DNA of 59,047 bases, from positions 1 through 59,047 of the forward strand of contig JQKK01000024.1 of NCBI GenBank assembly GCA_000746015.1, written 5' to 3'. Made by a program: the position numbers and the translations under genes. This DNA comes from Lachnospiraceae bacterium MA2020 (lineage in GTDB: Bacteria > Bacillota > Clostridia > Lachnospirales > Lachnospiraceae). This document shows positions 24,691-33,572 of this stretch, piece by piece. The notes beneath the pieces were generated by a model. The model saw only the letters and a list, made by a program, of their open reading frames with translations, ran no database searches and was not told the DNA's origin. The stretch's first letter is position 1. Each line of letters starts with the position of its first letter.

Positions 24691-26010
24691 ATGAGCATAT
24701 TAAATATCTGTGATTATAAGGACGAAAAAGAGAATATTTATTATAAGGAAATAAAGAAGTGTTTCGGTATGAATACTACAATAATTTCAATAGTTTTTGA
24801 AAAGGATAAGAATCCTTCTGAATTATTACTGGACCTTATAACTGAGACTTATGATCTTATTGTAGGACATGGTTTTGGTGCTGTGTTGGCATTGTATATT
24901 GGACGGGTAACAAAAGTTAAAACTATATTGATTAATCCGGCATATCCTGCATCCAGATATTGGCCAGATAATCTTGCTGATTATGAATATCAGGAGCTGA
25001 TTGAAAAAATCACGGAAAGAGATATTTTCTGGGATACTAAACGCGAATCCACAAAAAATATTTATATGATTCTGGGGCGCGATGATGATATTACAGATAC
25101 AACAACGAGTAATAAATATCTTGATAGTAAAAACTGTTATTATGTAGACGGGGGACACTGGCCGTCTGGTGCAGATTTTTCCAGAATTTTCAAAATCATT
25201 GCGTTGGGAGATCATTTCGAAGATTTAGATGAGGATCATATAGCAGAAAAACTAAAGGATGAAGGGACATATGAAATATTCAAGGATTTTGCCATTGGGA
25301 AAATGGGTTGCTCGCTTTGTTATTTGTATTCTATTTACGAGAATGAATGTAACTACATGAGCAAAGCTGCGAAGCGTCTTACAGGGAATGAAGCCGAGAA
25401 GGAATTGATTGGGAAGATGAAATATATATCTGCTGATCAGTTGGAAAAAAATATAGCTTTCATTAGAGAACAATATTCTGATATTTCACTTCTTGTAGTA
25501 GATCATATAACAAATTTATTAATGAGCAAAGATGTGAAAAGGGCTTTATGGATTGCATGCAATGAGGTGTTGGATAATAATGGTCGCATTTTGCTTCTTT
25601 CCAACGATGAGCCGATAGATATTTTTGAAAATGAAAGGGAGATCATAGATTTAATTTACACCGGATGCGTGGCATTTTTTGAGGATAATCCATTTAAAAC
25701 TAATAATGCTTACAAAAGTGTTATATTAAGTGAAGAAAGAAAACCCTATTCTGAGCAATACAAAACAATTATGATTGATGAAGTAGATTCAAAAAACGGG
25801 AATATAACCATCAAATGGCATTCAAATCAATTAAATGATCAGATTCTATATGTATATTTTGAAAATGGCAAATGGCATATAGATGAGAAGGATGGGTGGG
25901 CTGATAGAGAAAGAGCTGCAGCAATCCTTGAGAAAGCAAGTGCAGAGTTTGTAAAGACTGTTGAGATAACTAACCATGATGGGAAGAATTTTTTTGGATG
26001 GGGGTGGTGA
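24691..26010 (+). CDS. alpha/beta-hydrolase-like protein with a lost nucleophile, fused to a RecA-like region
   Basis: The N-terminal 170 of 439 residues follow the YqiA/RBBP9-type esterase pattern: LIVGHGFGAVLALYIG, LINPAYPAS, MILGRDDDI and VDGGHWPSG. The elbow that is normally GHSFG reads GHGFG, so the nucleophilic Ser is Gly (about residue 61) although the Asp and His regions remain. Catalysis by the usual route looks impossible. The second half has YISADQLEKNIAFIREQYSDI and SLLVVDHITNLL (about 240-275), which resembles the Walker B area of DnaB/RecA-type ATPases, yet I find no P-loop. It overlaps the next gene (TGATG). Confidence 0.55.
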   Translation: MSILNICDYKDEKENIYYKEIKKCFGMNTTIISIVFEKDKNPSELLLDLITETYDLIVGHGFGAVLALYIGRVTKVKTILINPAYPASRYWPDNLADYEYQELIEKITERDIFWDTKRESTKNIYMILGRDDDITDTTTSNKYLDSKNCYYVDGGHWPSGADFSRIFKIIALGDHFEDLDEDHIAEKLKDEGTYEIFKDFAIGKMGCSLCYLYSIYENECNYMSKAAKRLTGNEAEKELIGKMKYISADQLEKNIAFIREQYSDISLLVVDHITNLLMSKDVKRALWIACNEVLDNNGRILLLSNDEPIDIFENEREIIDLIYTGCVAFFEDNPFKTNNAYKSVILSEERKPYSEQYKTIMIDEVDSKNGNITIKWHSNQLNDQILYVYFENGKWHIDEKDGWADRERAAAILEKASAEFVKTVEITNHDGKNFFGWGW

Positions 26011-26993
26011 TGGTGAAGAATATGTTCAAGAAAGTAAAAGTATATAAAGAAATAAACGCTGTTCTTCATCGAATCACAATGAAAAGGGAATTTGCGCTTA
26101 TTACAACAGCAGAAGAAATAGATCAAAGTGATAATGACAGTCCTGATTTCCTTTTTTTGATTGACAAATCCGGAGCTAAAGATCTTCTGTATATAGGGGA
26201 TAAGGTATATAGTCGGGAATGCTTTGATAAAGAGACCTGTCTCTCTAAAATTTTGAAGAAATATCCTAATCTTGAAAAGGACGATGTATCCTTTCCGACT
26301 ATAAATAACCTATATAAAATAGCAGCAGACAGAATTCTTGAGATAACATTCAATGACGATCGCAGGGAAAAAATCAATAGAAAGTGGATTAATGATTACC
26401 TTCAGATTGGAACAAATGAAGGTGAATGGTATATGACAGATGATTTTTCTGCTATAAATATTCAATTGCAAAAAATCGGAGAAAGACAAGAGAATTCAAT
26501 CACTTCAACGATAGAAAGGACGGTAGATCCTGCGAAGTTTGAAATATACGACAGATTAATGAAGGTTCTTTATGACAGCGGCAAAGAAGAACACTATGGA
26601 GATGCCTATTGCATAGAGTATTCGATTATCTATTCGAATCAGGAATACAGGTATTATCTTATGTATTTCTTTTCAAATCATAGCTGGTGTAGTGATCCGT
26701 CCAATATTCTAAATGTGTGTGTAACGGCTACAATTGTCCCAGGTATATTTGATAGTAAAGATGTTAGATTTACACATCCATCTAAAAAGACATATTGTAA
26801 AGAAAACGGTGATGACTACCTGATGGTGCTTTTGACAATGGACAATGATGTAAGCATAAAATTTGTTTCTATAGGAAAAGATAATTCTGAAAAACAATCT
26901 GCTGGCGATGTGGCAGGAAACAGGGTTTATGACAACTTAATAGATTTTACTGTGTGGTTATCAGCATTTCATCAGGAAATATATATGGCATGA
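26010..26993 (+). CDS. hypothetical protein, 327 residues
   Basis: I do not recognise this protein. The first 40 residues are basic and may form a helix (MVKNMFKKVKVYKEINAVLH); the rest is mixed alpha/beta, with a Cys/aromatic segment YFFSNHSWCSDPSN (about 220). The start is ATG 26010, which overlaps the previous TGA (TGATG) and has GGGGGTGG before it. An ATG at 25998 is also in frame. Tight coupling to the pseudo-hydrolase gene suggests a joint function. Confidence 0.6.
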   Translation: MVKNMFKKVKVYKEINAVLHRITMKREFALITTAEEIDQSDNDSPDFLFLIDKSGAKDLLYIGDKVYSRECFDKETCLSKILKKYPNLEKDDVSFPTINNLYKIAADRILEITFNDDRREKINRKWINDYLQIGTNEGEWYMTDDFSAINIQLQKIGERQENSITSTIERTVDPAKFEIYDRLMKVLYDSGKEEHYGDAYCIEYSIIYSNQEYRYYLMYFFSNHSWCSDPSNILNVCVTATIVPGIFDSKDVRFTHPSKKTYCKENGDDYLMVLLTMDNDVSIKFVSIGKDNSEKQSAGDVAGNRVYDNLIDFTVWLSAFHQEIYMA

Positions 26994-27044
26994 GAACTCA
27001 TACTAAAGAGCTGATAATTATCTAATAGGAAAGGCGGTATACAG

Positions 27045-27800
27045 ATGATTTATAGTATGGACGATATATCTTTGGAAATTAATTCTCTAGTATATTTTTC
27101 GTTTGGCTTTACTCTGGATGATAATAAAAATACTATTATCGAACGCATAATAAATAAGGCTTATAATGATGCTACTATGCAGGGAGCGTTCAATACACTG
27201 TTGGGTGACAATGAGAAAATGAAGGATAAGGCGACAAATGCAAAAAACAAGGTAATTGCAATAATGAAATCCTCACTGTCAGAATTAGAGAATAGTGATT
27301 TCAAGAAAGTTGATGATTATGATACATGGCATGAGAACATTTGTCTTGAAATAAAGTACGCTTATAAAGAAATAAATGATGATGTTATGGACAGGTTTTC
27401 TTACGGAAATTCTCAAAAAGTCCTAAATATGACAATAAAGTATTTATTCTTGATTTCACATCTATGCACTAATAGTAATTCTGAACTTAGAGGAATATTC
27501 GATACAATTAGCCGTTACCAGAACTACCTGCATGTGCCAATTGACAGCTATATCATAGATGCAATATGGATTGATACAGATATAGAGCTTCCGTTAAAAA
27601 GTAATATAAATCCAGATAGAAAAAAGAAAGATTACAAAGTTCCAAGTGATTATGTGGTCGGATGGAGTAATTGGGATAAGGACACTTATGAAAATGTGCA
27701 GAAGTCTCTGCGTGAATATATAAAAGTTAAGAAGGTTTATCCGTTGACTTGGGAAGAAAAACGATGGATTGAGATATCAAAAAGCCGGAAAGGATTATAA
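27045..27800 (+). CDS. unknown protein, paralogue of the 22514 gene
   Basis: This 251-residue product contains DYDTWHENICLEIKYAY, YGNSQKVLNMTIKYLFLIS and HVPIDSYIIDAI. They occur in the same order and at similar spacing as in the 22514 product. Its N-terminus is longer and more acidic, and its end differs. GGAAAGGCGG precedes the ATG. It is followed after one base by the FtsK-like pseudo-ATPase. The presence of one paralogue in each of the two operons suggests that the operons work on related tasks. Confidence 0.65.
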   Translation: MIYSMDDISLEINSLVYFSFGFTLDDNKNTIIERIINKAYNDATMQGAFNTLLGDNEKMKDKATNAKNKVIAIMKSSLSELENSDFKKVDDYDTWHENICLEIKYAYKEINDDVMDRFSYGNSQKVLNMTIKYLFLISHLCTNSNSELRGIFDTISRYQNYLHVPIDSYIIDAIWIDTDIELPLKSNINPDRKKKDYKVPSDYVVGWSNWDKDTYENVQKSLREYIKVKKVYPLTWEEKRWIEISKSRKGL

Positions 27801-27801
27801 T

Positions 27802-28743
27802 ATGAGTCAAGAATACTTTGGGATAGTTTATGAAAATAATATTTCTGAGGCTGAAAAGATGAAATTCCATGGTACAAAGATTGGATTTCTCTTAAATGAG
27901 GGATTTGTTCTAAAGAACAAGCCTAAAACAGCATTTATTCTTGGAAAAAACAGTGAAGGTAAATACATGGTATCGGATTTATCGGAGCTAGGAAGCGTGA
28001 TCATTGCCGGTGAAGATGGTTCGCCTATAATTGGTGATGATGAGAGTGGAAGATACAATTTTACAGAGTCGTTAGTTGCCGAATATCTTGTAAATACTAT
28101 GCCGGATGATGATCAGCTAATTCTTATCGGAAGTAGAATTGACTTTTTCCATTGCAAAAAACTTCCAACATTTTATGTTACGGTGATAGATGATCCTTAT
28201 GAAGCCTTGAAATCACTGAATCAGCTACTTTGTTCAGTACTAGTGGATCGCTATCTTTGTTTTGAAAACACAGAAGATGATTGTCAAGATCCTGTAAGAT
28301 CAATAGGAGAATTTAATCGCCTTATGAAGGAACGGGGTGAAAAGGAAATGCCCTATATTACGGTTATCATTAATAATTTAGAGGAATTGATGAGAAAGGC
28401 TTCCGAAGATATGGAAGAAGCAATATGCCGGCTGGCAAATTTGGGGAAATCTGTAGGAATCTTCCTTGTAGTCTGCACGCGAGATGTAACAGATAACGTA
28501 ATGACTGAATGGATAAAAAAGAGCATTCCGGCCAGAATTGTTTTTAGGTTAAAGAGTGAAGATGAAAGCATAGCAGTATTGGGAATGCCTGGAGCAGATA
28601 CACTTAACGGAAGAGGTGATATGTTGTTTCGCTTAGACGAAAGGGGCTCTTCTATACGTTTGCAGGCGGCATTGCTTGGATCAGATTCTATGGACAAGAT
28701 AATTTGGCATTATGCAGAAATGAAAAAGGACCTTAAATGTTGA
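27802..28743 (+). CDS. degenerate FtsK/SpoIIIE-like ATPase domain protein
   Basis: The 313-residue product aligns by eye over its length with the FtsK/SpoIIIE motor core. GSVIIAGEDGSPIIGDDESG stands where LVAGATGSGKS should be, YITVIINNLEELM stands for the Walker B xVVIxDELADLM, and VGIFLVVCTRDVTDNVMTEW matches GIHLxxATQRPSVDVIT. IPARIVFRLKSEDESIAVLG followed by GADTLNGRGDMLF matches the sensor and GAExLLGRGDML region. The Walker A Lys and both acidic Walker B residues are gone, so ATP hydrolysis should be lost. It may act as a regulatory or structural subunit. GGAAAGGAT precedes ATG 27802. Confidence 0.75.
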   Translation: MSQEYFGIVYENNISEAEKMKFHGTKIGFLLNEGFVLKNKPKTAFILGKNSEGKYMVSDLSELGSVIIAGEDGSPIIGDDESGRYNFTESLVAEYLVNTMPDDDQLILIGSRIDFFHCKKLPTFYVTVIDDPYEALKSLNQLLCSVLVDRYLCFENTEDDCQDPVRSIGEFNRLMKERGEKEMPYITVIINNLEELMRKASEDMEEAICRLANLGKSVGIFLVVCTRDVTDNVMTEWIKKSIPARIVFRLKSEDESIAVLGMPGADTLNGRGDMLFRLDERGSSIRLQAALLGSDSMDKIIWHYAEMKKDLKC

Positions 28744-28747
28744 TCAT

Positions 28748-28825
28748 ATGCTCAAATCAATTGATAAACTTGAATATAAATATGGCATGAATAAATGGGA
28801 TGTGCACGAAAAAGAAGTGTTATAA
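28748..28825 (+). CDS. short ORF, 25 residues
   Basis: An ATG four bases after the FtsK-like stop opens MLKSIDKLEYKYGMNKWDVH… and stops at TAA. The GMNKWDVHEKEVL ending looks coding. There is no ribosome binding site beyond coupling, so it may be a remnant. Confidence 0.25.
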   Translation: MLKSIDKLEYKYGMNKWDVHEKEVL

Positions 28826-28923
28826 TAAGGTTGTCTGAGATATATAAAACATCGTTTGGGAAACTCTTTAGTATGGTTAGTAACTTATACTGTGAACACG
28901 AAGAATGAGATGAATGGGGGATT

Positions 28924-29961
28924 ATGAAAGTAGGAATACTTGGCCCAGTTAATATTTCTGTCAAGATTAATTTAGATGATGAATTTGATCAGAAGGGTAT
29001 AGCTGAAGGGCATGCTGTAATTAGTTATAATAGTTCCTGTTTGGAGCTTGCAAAGAAATTAAGCAATGATAATGAAGTACGTTTTTTGACATCATTTGAT
29101 AGAAAACTTGAGGATGATTTCCGAAAAATGATGAAGAACTATAATATAGACACTAAATATTGTTCTTCACAACCTTACGGAACCGGATTTGAAATCAATT
29201 TTATAAATGGTAATCATATTCCGAGTAACGAGTGGTATCCGGACCTGTCAAGGACACTGGATTTATTAAAAAGTAACGAATCCAAAATACTTGATGATTT
29301 GGATGTAATGGTAATTGCTCTTATGGATGAGGATACCCTTGAAGATATTATAAATTTATGCAGAAAGCATCAAGTACATGTTTTCATCCTTGCAGAGGAT
29401 TCGGATCTTAATCGACTGGATGATTCAGGCGTAAGGTTGATACGAAGAGTGAAAGTTATTTATCCCAATGATGCAGTTACCGTATTGTCAGACTGGGGAA
29501 AGCTTACAAAGGAGGAGAGAACTATGGCATATACCTACGAAGATTTGCTTGGCAGATGGGAAAATATACAAGAGAATATAGATACCGATTGTGACTATGA
29601 AGAACTAAAGCATCTTATCTTTGACACATATCACTATTATCGGCAAAGATTGGCAGATGCGGAAACATTACCTAGGAAAGACTTACTGTTATATAAATAT
29701 GTTTGTCAGATAGAATACTATTTTTCCTGGTATGGTGGAGGCATAGAAGCAGAGACTTTTTCTGATGTTTTGCATGGACTGTGCTATGTTGTAGAAGAGA
29801 CATTTGATACGGGTTATGGACAGTACCCATTGCCACTTGGCGCGTCCAGACATACGCCGGATGGGGGCTCTGATCCGGAGGCTGATATGACCACGTTTGA
29901 ATCTTTTGAGAAGTCTTTTGATGACAACGTCAAGATGTTGCAGGAGGAGTATGAGGATTGA
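28924..29961 (+). CDS. protein with a PfkB-like N-terminal half
   Basis: The 345-residue product starts MKVGILGPVNISVKI, and continues with AVISYNSSCLELAKKLSNDNEVRFLTSF and YNIDTKYC. This resembles the N-terminal half of PfkB/ribokinase-fold sugar kinases. The ATP-binding and catalytic GAGDxF segment of that family is absent. The second half is helical with an aromatic-rich stretch (YHYYRQRL; IEYYFSWYGGG) and an acidic end. It is probably not an active kinase. The family call is weak. GGGGGAT precedes the ATG, and a possible promoter (TATAAT, about 28820) lies upstream. Confidence 0.5.
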   Translation: MKVGILGPVNISVKINLDDEFDQKGIAEGHAVISYNSSCLELAKKLSNDNEVRFLTSFDRKLEDDFRKMMKNYNIDTKYCSSQPYGTGFEINFINGNHIPSNEWYPDLSRTLDLLKSNESKILDDLDVMVIALMDEDTLEDIINLCRKHQVHVFILAEDSDLNRLDDSGVRLIRRVKVIYPNDAVTVLSDWGKLTKEERTMAYTYEDLLGRWENIQENIDTDCDYEELKHLIFDTYHYYRQRLADAETLPRKDLLLYKYVCQIEYYFSWYGGGIEAETFSDVLHGLCYVVEETFDTGYGQYPLPLGASRHTPDGGSDPEADMTTFESFEKSFDDNVKMLQEEYED

Positions 29962-29979
29962 CGTTATCGCTCCTTAATG

Positions 29980-30000
29980 GAGGAGGAATCTTTCCTCCTC
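29980..30000. terminator. hairpin between convergent genes
   Basis: GAGGAGGAA (29980-29988) pairs perfectly with TTCCTCCTC (29992-30000). There is no T-run on either side, so it may be a weak bidirectional terminator between the genes ending at 29961 and 30013. Confidence 0.45.
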
Positions 30001-30012
30001 CTCGGATTATAA

Positions 30013-30504
30013 CTACCACCAAAGGTCTTCAAAAATAAAGGCAAGATCTGAAAATGCTTTTTTTAATAATTGCTGCTTCTTCTCGTAAAGCTCTGAAACG
30101 TCTTTTACATCTGCTTTTTCTATTTTTTTATCAAATTTAAGCAGCTCATCAAATTCATCGGCAACGGAGTTTACAAGATTTTTCCATTTATTCCATTCTT
30201 CATCATTGTTTTCATCACATTGCAGATTATTTTTTTCAACTACGCAGTTTCCAATTGCCTTTGTATTGGCGATAAAAAATCTAAGATAATCACGTATGAT
30301 TACCGTGAGATATAGATTTGTCTGCCAATGAATGTCCCAATCAATATTGACAATCTTAAAATCAATATTATTGTCTTTACTCAGCATTTTAACCTTACCG
30401 ATGCGTAAGTGTCTAAGTTTGTAGTTTTTCCACTTATCTCTTAAGGTGTTTAGCTGATGACGAATTAGCTTATTCCATTTTCGCTCTGTAATGAACTTTT
30501 TCAT
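30013..30504 (-). CDS. hypothetical protein, 163 residues
   Basis: The product is basic at the start (MKKFITERKWNKLIRHQLNTLRDKWKNYKLRHLRIGK) and acidic and helical after residue 95, ending FEDLWW. I do not recognise the family. TTGGAGGTAACAA precedes the ATG on the minus strand. It is a single minus-strand gene between two plus-strand operons. Confidence 0.6.
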   Translation of the reverse strand: MKKFITERKWNKLIRHQLNTLRDKWKNYKLRHLRIGKVKMLSKDNNIDFKIVNIDWDIHWQTNLYLTVIIRDYLRFFIANTKAIGNCVVEKNNLQCDENNDEEWNKWKNLVNSVADEFDELLKFDKKIEKADVKDVSELYEKKQQLLKKAFSDLAFIFEDLWW

Positions 30505-30645
30505 AGTTTGTTACCTCCAATTTTCAGAGTTATCCCTTATGATTTTATCTTACGTCATTAGATATACATTTTTATGTACATAGATAGATATATACTAATT
30601 ACAGTAGATAATGACATTGACATATACGAAAGTGAGGAAAAAGTT

Positions 30646-31128
30646 ATGAGTGATAATTATTCAAATGTATGTTGTTTTACCGGTCATAGACCTGAAAGGT
30701 TGGAAATGCCGCAAAAAAAAGTAATCAGATGGCTAAATGAGCAGGTGGAGCAGGCAATCTCTGATGGTTATACAAAATTTATTTCGGGGATGCAGCGAGG
30801 TGTAGACATTTGGGCGGCAGAAGCAGTGCTTAGATGTAAAAAAGAAAAACCAGAGTTAAAATTGATTGCTGCATGTGCGTTTGATGGTATGGAAAACAGA
30901 TGGGATAAATGCTGGCAGGACAGGTACAATTCAATATTGAAAGAATCAGAAGAGGTTCATTATATAGGATCTTATCCGAGCAGGGCATCCTTTTTTAAGA
31001 GAGATGAGTGGATGGTAGATCATTCAAACAGAGTTATTGGAGTTTACACAGGAGCACCGGGAGGCACTCTGAAAACAATAAATTACGCTAAAAAGAAGGG
31101 CCTTGAAGTGGTTTTAATTGACAGATAG
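30646..31128 (+). CDS. YpsA-like SLOG-family protein (DUF1273)
   Basis: The 160-residue product has CCFTGHRPERL at the start, FISGMQRGVDIWAAE (about residues 45-60), and a closing GGTLKTINYAKKKGLEV. This is the Rossmann-like SLOG fold of YpsA/DUF1273, thought to bind a nucleotide or its derivative. The GMxxGxD and final GGT motifs are intact. I start at ATG 30646, which follows GTGAGGAAA; an in-frame ATG at 30574 would add 24 unlike residues. The next gene begins 12 bases later and also carries a SLOG-like domain. Confidence 0.85.
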   Translation: MSDNYSNVCCFTGHRPERLEMPQKKVIRWLNEQVEQAISDGYTKFISGMQRGVDIWAAEAVLRCKKEKPELKLIAACAFDGMENRWDKCWQDRYNSILKESEEVHYIGSYPSRASFFKRDEWMVDHSNRVIGVYTGAPGGTLKTINYAKKKGLEVVLIDR

Positions 31129-31140
31129 AAAGGAAAAGCA

Positions 31141-32793
31141 ATGAAGGTATTTATTGGGGGCTCAGAGGCAATAAAAAAAGAAAAAGGAAAACAATGGGAA
31201 TTAACGGATTCTGTTAAAATCTGTCTTTATGATTTGATTACAAATGCAGATGAAATCTTGGTAGGGGATGGAACAGGTGTAGATTGGCTTGTACAGAAAT
31301 ACCTTGATGATCTGCATTATAAAAAAGTAACTGTATATACCTATGGTGGTAATAAGTGCTGCAGAAGTAATGTTGGAGCTTGGGAAGAAAAAAAGCATCG
31401 GCTGGTAGGAAACACATTGTTGACCTCTAAAATAGAGAGAGATTTCTATCTGATAGAAGATGCAGACTATGGAATTATTATCTGGGACGGAGAATGCAGA
31501 GAATCTTATATATGCATGCTTTATCTTATTTCAATAGGGAAGAAATGCAGGCTTTATCTGATGTCTGAAGACAATTGGACTGATATAGAGTCAATAGAAG
31601 AACTTAGCAATTTTGCAGGTGATGAGGGAACTATAGATAGGGAAGATGTTCGTGAAGTATTAGAAAGATGTGGTTTTTCAGAACAAATGATAGAATATTC
31701 AGTTGCAAATGATACAATTTCTACATGGAAACTTGCTGAAATAATATGTCAGGCACCTATCAAATTAGACGAGAAATTATATTGTTTATCATATTTGGGA
31801 AGGAAACGTAATCTTAAATATGAAGTATTTAATAGCGTTTCTGATAATATGAAAAAATGCGTTCCTTATAAAAGAATAAAACATGATATTCGTGCTCTTG
31901 TAGATTACAGAGGTGAAGAGTCCATTTGGATGTACTATTGGGATTTGTACCATAAAATCAAAGCTGCAAAGGATGAAATGCATGATTTTGAAGATATAAT
32001 AATTGATAAACCTGCTTATCTTTTTAATGAATGGTACGATAAGGATGAACTAATGATAAAGAGTTCTCCATGTGGTATGTTTGCAACTATTAAACAAGCT
32101 TTAGCCTATATAAAAAATGAACAAAAAGAAGACGGAACAGAGGATGACTATTACCGTATCGAAGTGTGGAATCCCTACGAAGGAACAAGAGAGCAGCCAC
32201 GATATGATTATTATGTTTACAAAGGTGAGATTTGCTGGTTTGAAGTATTATATCCTCAAAAACAGGAAAACGGAAATGCATATTATATGAGAACGGATCG
32301 TCATTTTTCATCCGGTAAACATGATTTGAATATTAGTACACCATATAAGCCAGGGGATATTGTACTTATAGACTGCAAACCTTTTGGACCACGTTTTTAC
32401 GCAATGATATTAGAAGCGAGAAATCAGTATGATTGTTGCATGCCAACGATTCTCTTTAATGTTTTTGGAACAGATAAATGGAGAATAACGTCATTGAAGC
32501 ATAAAAGATTTTATAAAGATATAAGTTGTGGAACGTTTGGAAACCTGCTTTCTCCGCTTTACCGATTAAGAAAGGTTGAAGAGGATGATATTGATGATGA
32601 AGATTTACCCTATTCTGTTGAAGATCTGTTTGATTTAAGTGAACATATAGATGGCAGCGAAGAAATAGCAGAGTATCTTTGGAATTACTGTAATGAAAAA
32701 GGTTATGATGATATGAATGATCGAGTGTTTTATAATTTATTTTTTGTTCTTGCAGAGCATGAGATTGATATTTCTGAAAACAAATCTAAATAA
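31141..32793 (+). CDS. SLOG-like N-terminal domain protein with a long C-terminal region
   Basis: The 550-residue product starts MKVFIGGSEAI. It then has ADEILVGDGTGVDWLVQKYL (about residues 35-54) and DADYGIIIWDGECRESYICM with a helix after it (about 108-128), a SLOG/YAcAr-type nucleotide-binding pattern. Residues 150-550 match nothing I know. They include WNPYEGTREQPRYDYYVYKGEICWFEV and a beta-rich segment YKPGDIVLIDCKPFGPRFYA (about 395), and an acidic EEDDIDDEDLP stretch. It is in an operon with YpsA and the metallophosphoesterase, so the three probably share a nucleotide-signal or phosphate-related task. Confidence 0.6.
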   Translation: MKVFIGGSEAIKKEKGKQWELTDSVKICLYDLITNADEILVGDGTGVDWLVQKYLDDLHYKKVTVYTYGGNKCCRSNVGAWEEKKHRLVGNTLLTSKIERDFYLIEDADYGIIIWDGECRESYICMLYLISIGKKCRLYLMSEDNWTDIESIEELSNFAGDEGTIDREDVREVLERCGFSEQMIEYSVANDTISTWKLAEIICQAPIKLDEKLYCLSYLGRKRNLKYEVFNSVSDNMKKCVPYKRIKHDIRALVDYRGEESIWMYYWDLYHKIKAAKDEMHDFEDIIIDKPAYLFNEWYDKDELMIKSSPCGMFATIKQALAYIKNEQKEDGTEDDYYRIEVWNPYEGTREQPRYDYYVYKGEICWFEVLYPQKQENGNAYYMRTDRHFSSGKHDLNISTPYKPGDIVLIDCKPFGPRFYAMILEARNQYDCCMPTILFNVFGTDKWRITSLKHKRFYKDISCGTFGNLLSPLYRLRKVEEDDIDDEDLPYSVEDLFDLSEHIDGSEEIAEYLWNYCNEKGYDDMNDRVFYNLFFVLAEHEIDISENKSK

Positions 32794-32804
32794 AGGAAAA
32801 GAAT

Positions 32805-33545
32805 ATGGCAGTATATGCGGTTTCGGATATTCATGGGTACTATGAATTATTTATAAGTGGTCTTGATAAAATTAATTTCACTGATGGGGATTTTTTATGG
32901 TGCCTGGGAGATTCAATAGACAGAGGAAAAGATGGAATTAAAATACTGCAACATATTATGGTTCATGATAATATGGATCTAATAATTGGAAATCATGAAC
33001 TTATGATGCTGAATAATCTATGTAATCCTGCTAATAATGGAATTAATCAGTCTTTATGGCTTGATACGAATGAGGGCAGAGTTACCTATGAACAATTTGC
33101 TTTGCTTTCACAGGAAGAAAGAGCATTGCTATTGAATTGGCTAAGTTCTCGGTATGTTATAAAGACTTTTGAACTTGGTAATCGCTTATTTTGCTTAACA
33201 CATTCTTACTATAACGATAAATGCAACAACAAGAGGTTCTTTGAACTATCTTATTCCGATGCATGGAGTGTCACATGGTCATCTATATGGAGAGAAGATT
33301 TTCTTACACATGCTTTAGACATTTATGCTGATTATGCCTACACTTTTATAAACGGTCATGTTCCGGTTCAACAAGTCAGGAGATGGTATAGTAACGAGAA
33401 TGAATGGAACAAACTTGAGAGCTTTTATCGTAATAATGTAATAAACATTGATGGTGGATGTGCCATGGGACGCTCGAATGAGTTTATGAATGGTATTATT
33501 TTTTTACGATTAGATGATTTACAAGAATTTGGAATAACATTATAG
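32805..33545 (+). CDS. metallophosphoesterase (PrpE/serine-threonine-phosphatase-like)
   Basis: The 246-residue product has the calcineurin-like motifs in order: SDIHGYYE (residues 7-14), GDSIDRGKDG (about 37-46), IIGNHELM (about 61-68), and later LTHSYY and INGHVPVQ with metal-binding His. All dinuclear-metal ligands appear present. The family removes phosphate from proteins, Ap4A or other nucleotides. It starts 11 bases after the SLOG-like gene with GGAAAAG upstream. Coupling to SLOG proteins suggests a nucleotide substrate. Confidence 0.88.
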   Translation: MAVYAVSDIHGYYELFISGLDKINFTDGDFLWCLGDSIDRGKDGIKILQHIMVHDNMDLIIGNHELMMLNNLCNPANNGINQSLWLDTNEGRVTYEQFALLSQEERALLLNWLSSRYVIKTFELGNRLFCLTHSYYNDKCNNKRFFELSYSDAWSVTWSSIWREDFLTHALDIYADYAYTFINGHVPVQQVRRWYSNENEWNKLESFYRNNVINIDGGCAMGRSNEFMNGIIFLRLDDLQEFGITL

Positions 33546-33572
33546 AGCAATGAGTATCATATTAGCTGCTCA

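Noticed and set aside
23934-28813. The 16-base word GGGATGTGCACGAAAA occurs at 23934 and again at 28798, both near -10-like boxes.
   Set aside because: In 59 kb one chance 16-base match is not surprising, and the second copy lies within a short coding frame and has no right-hand arm.
12729-29961. A CRISPR-Cas or prophage origin for the WYL/DUF2779 island.
   Set aside because: There are no repeats-spacers, no Cas1/Cas2 or interference genes, and no integrase or structural phage genes.
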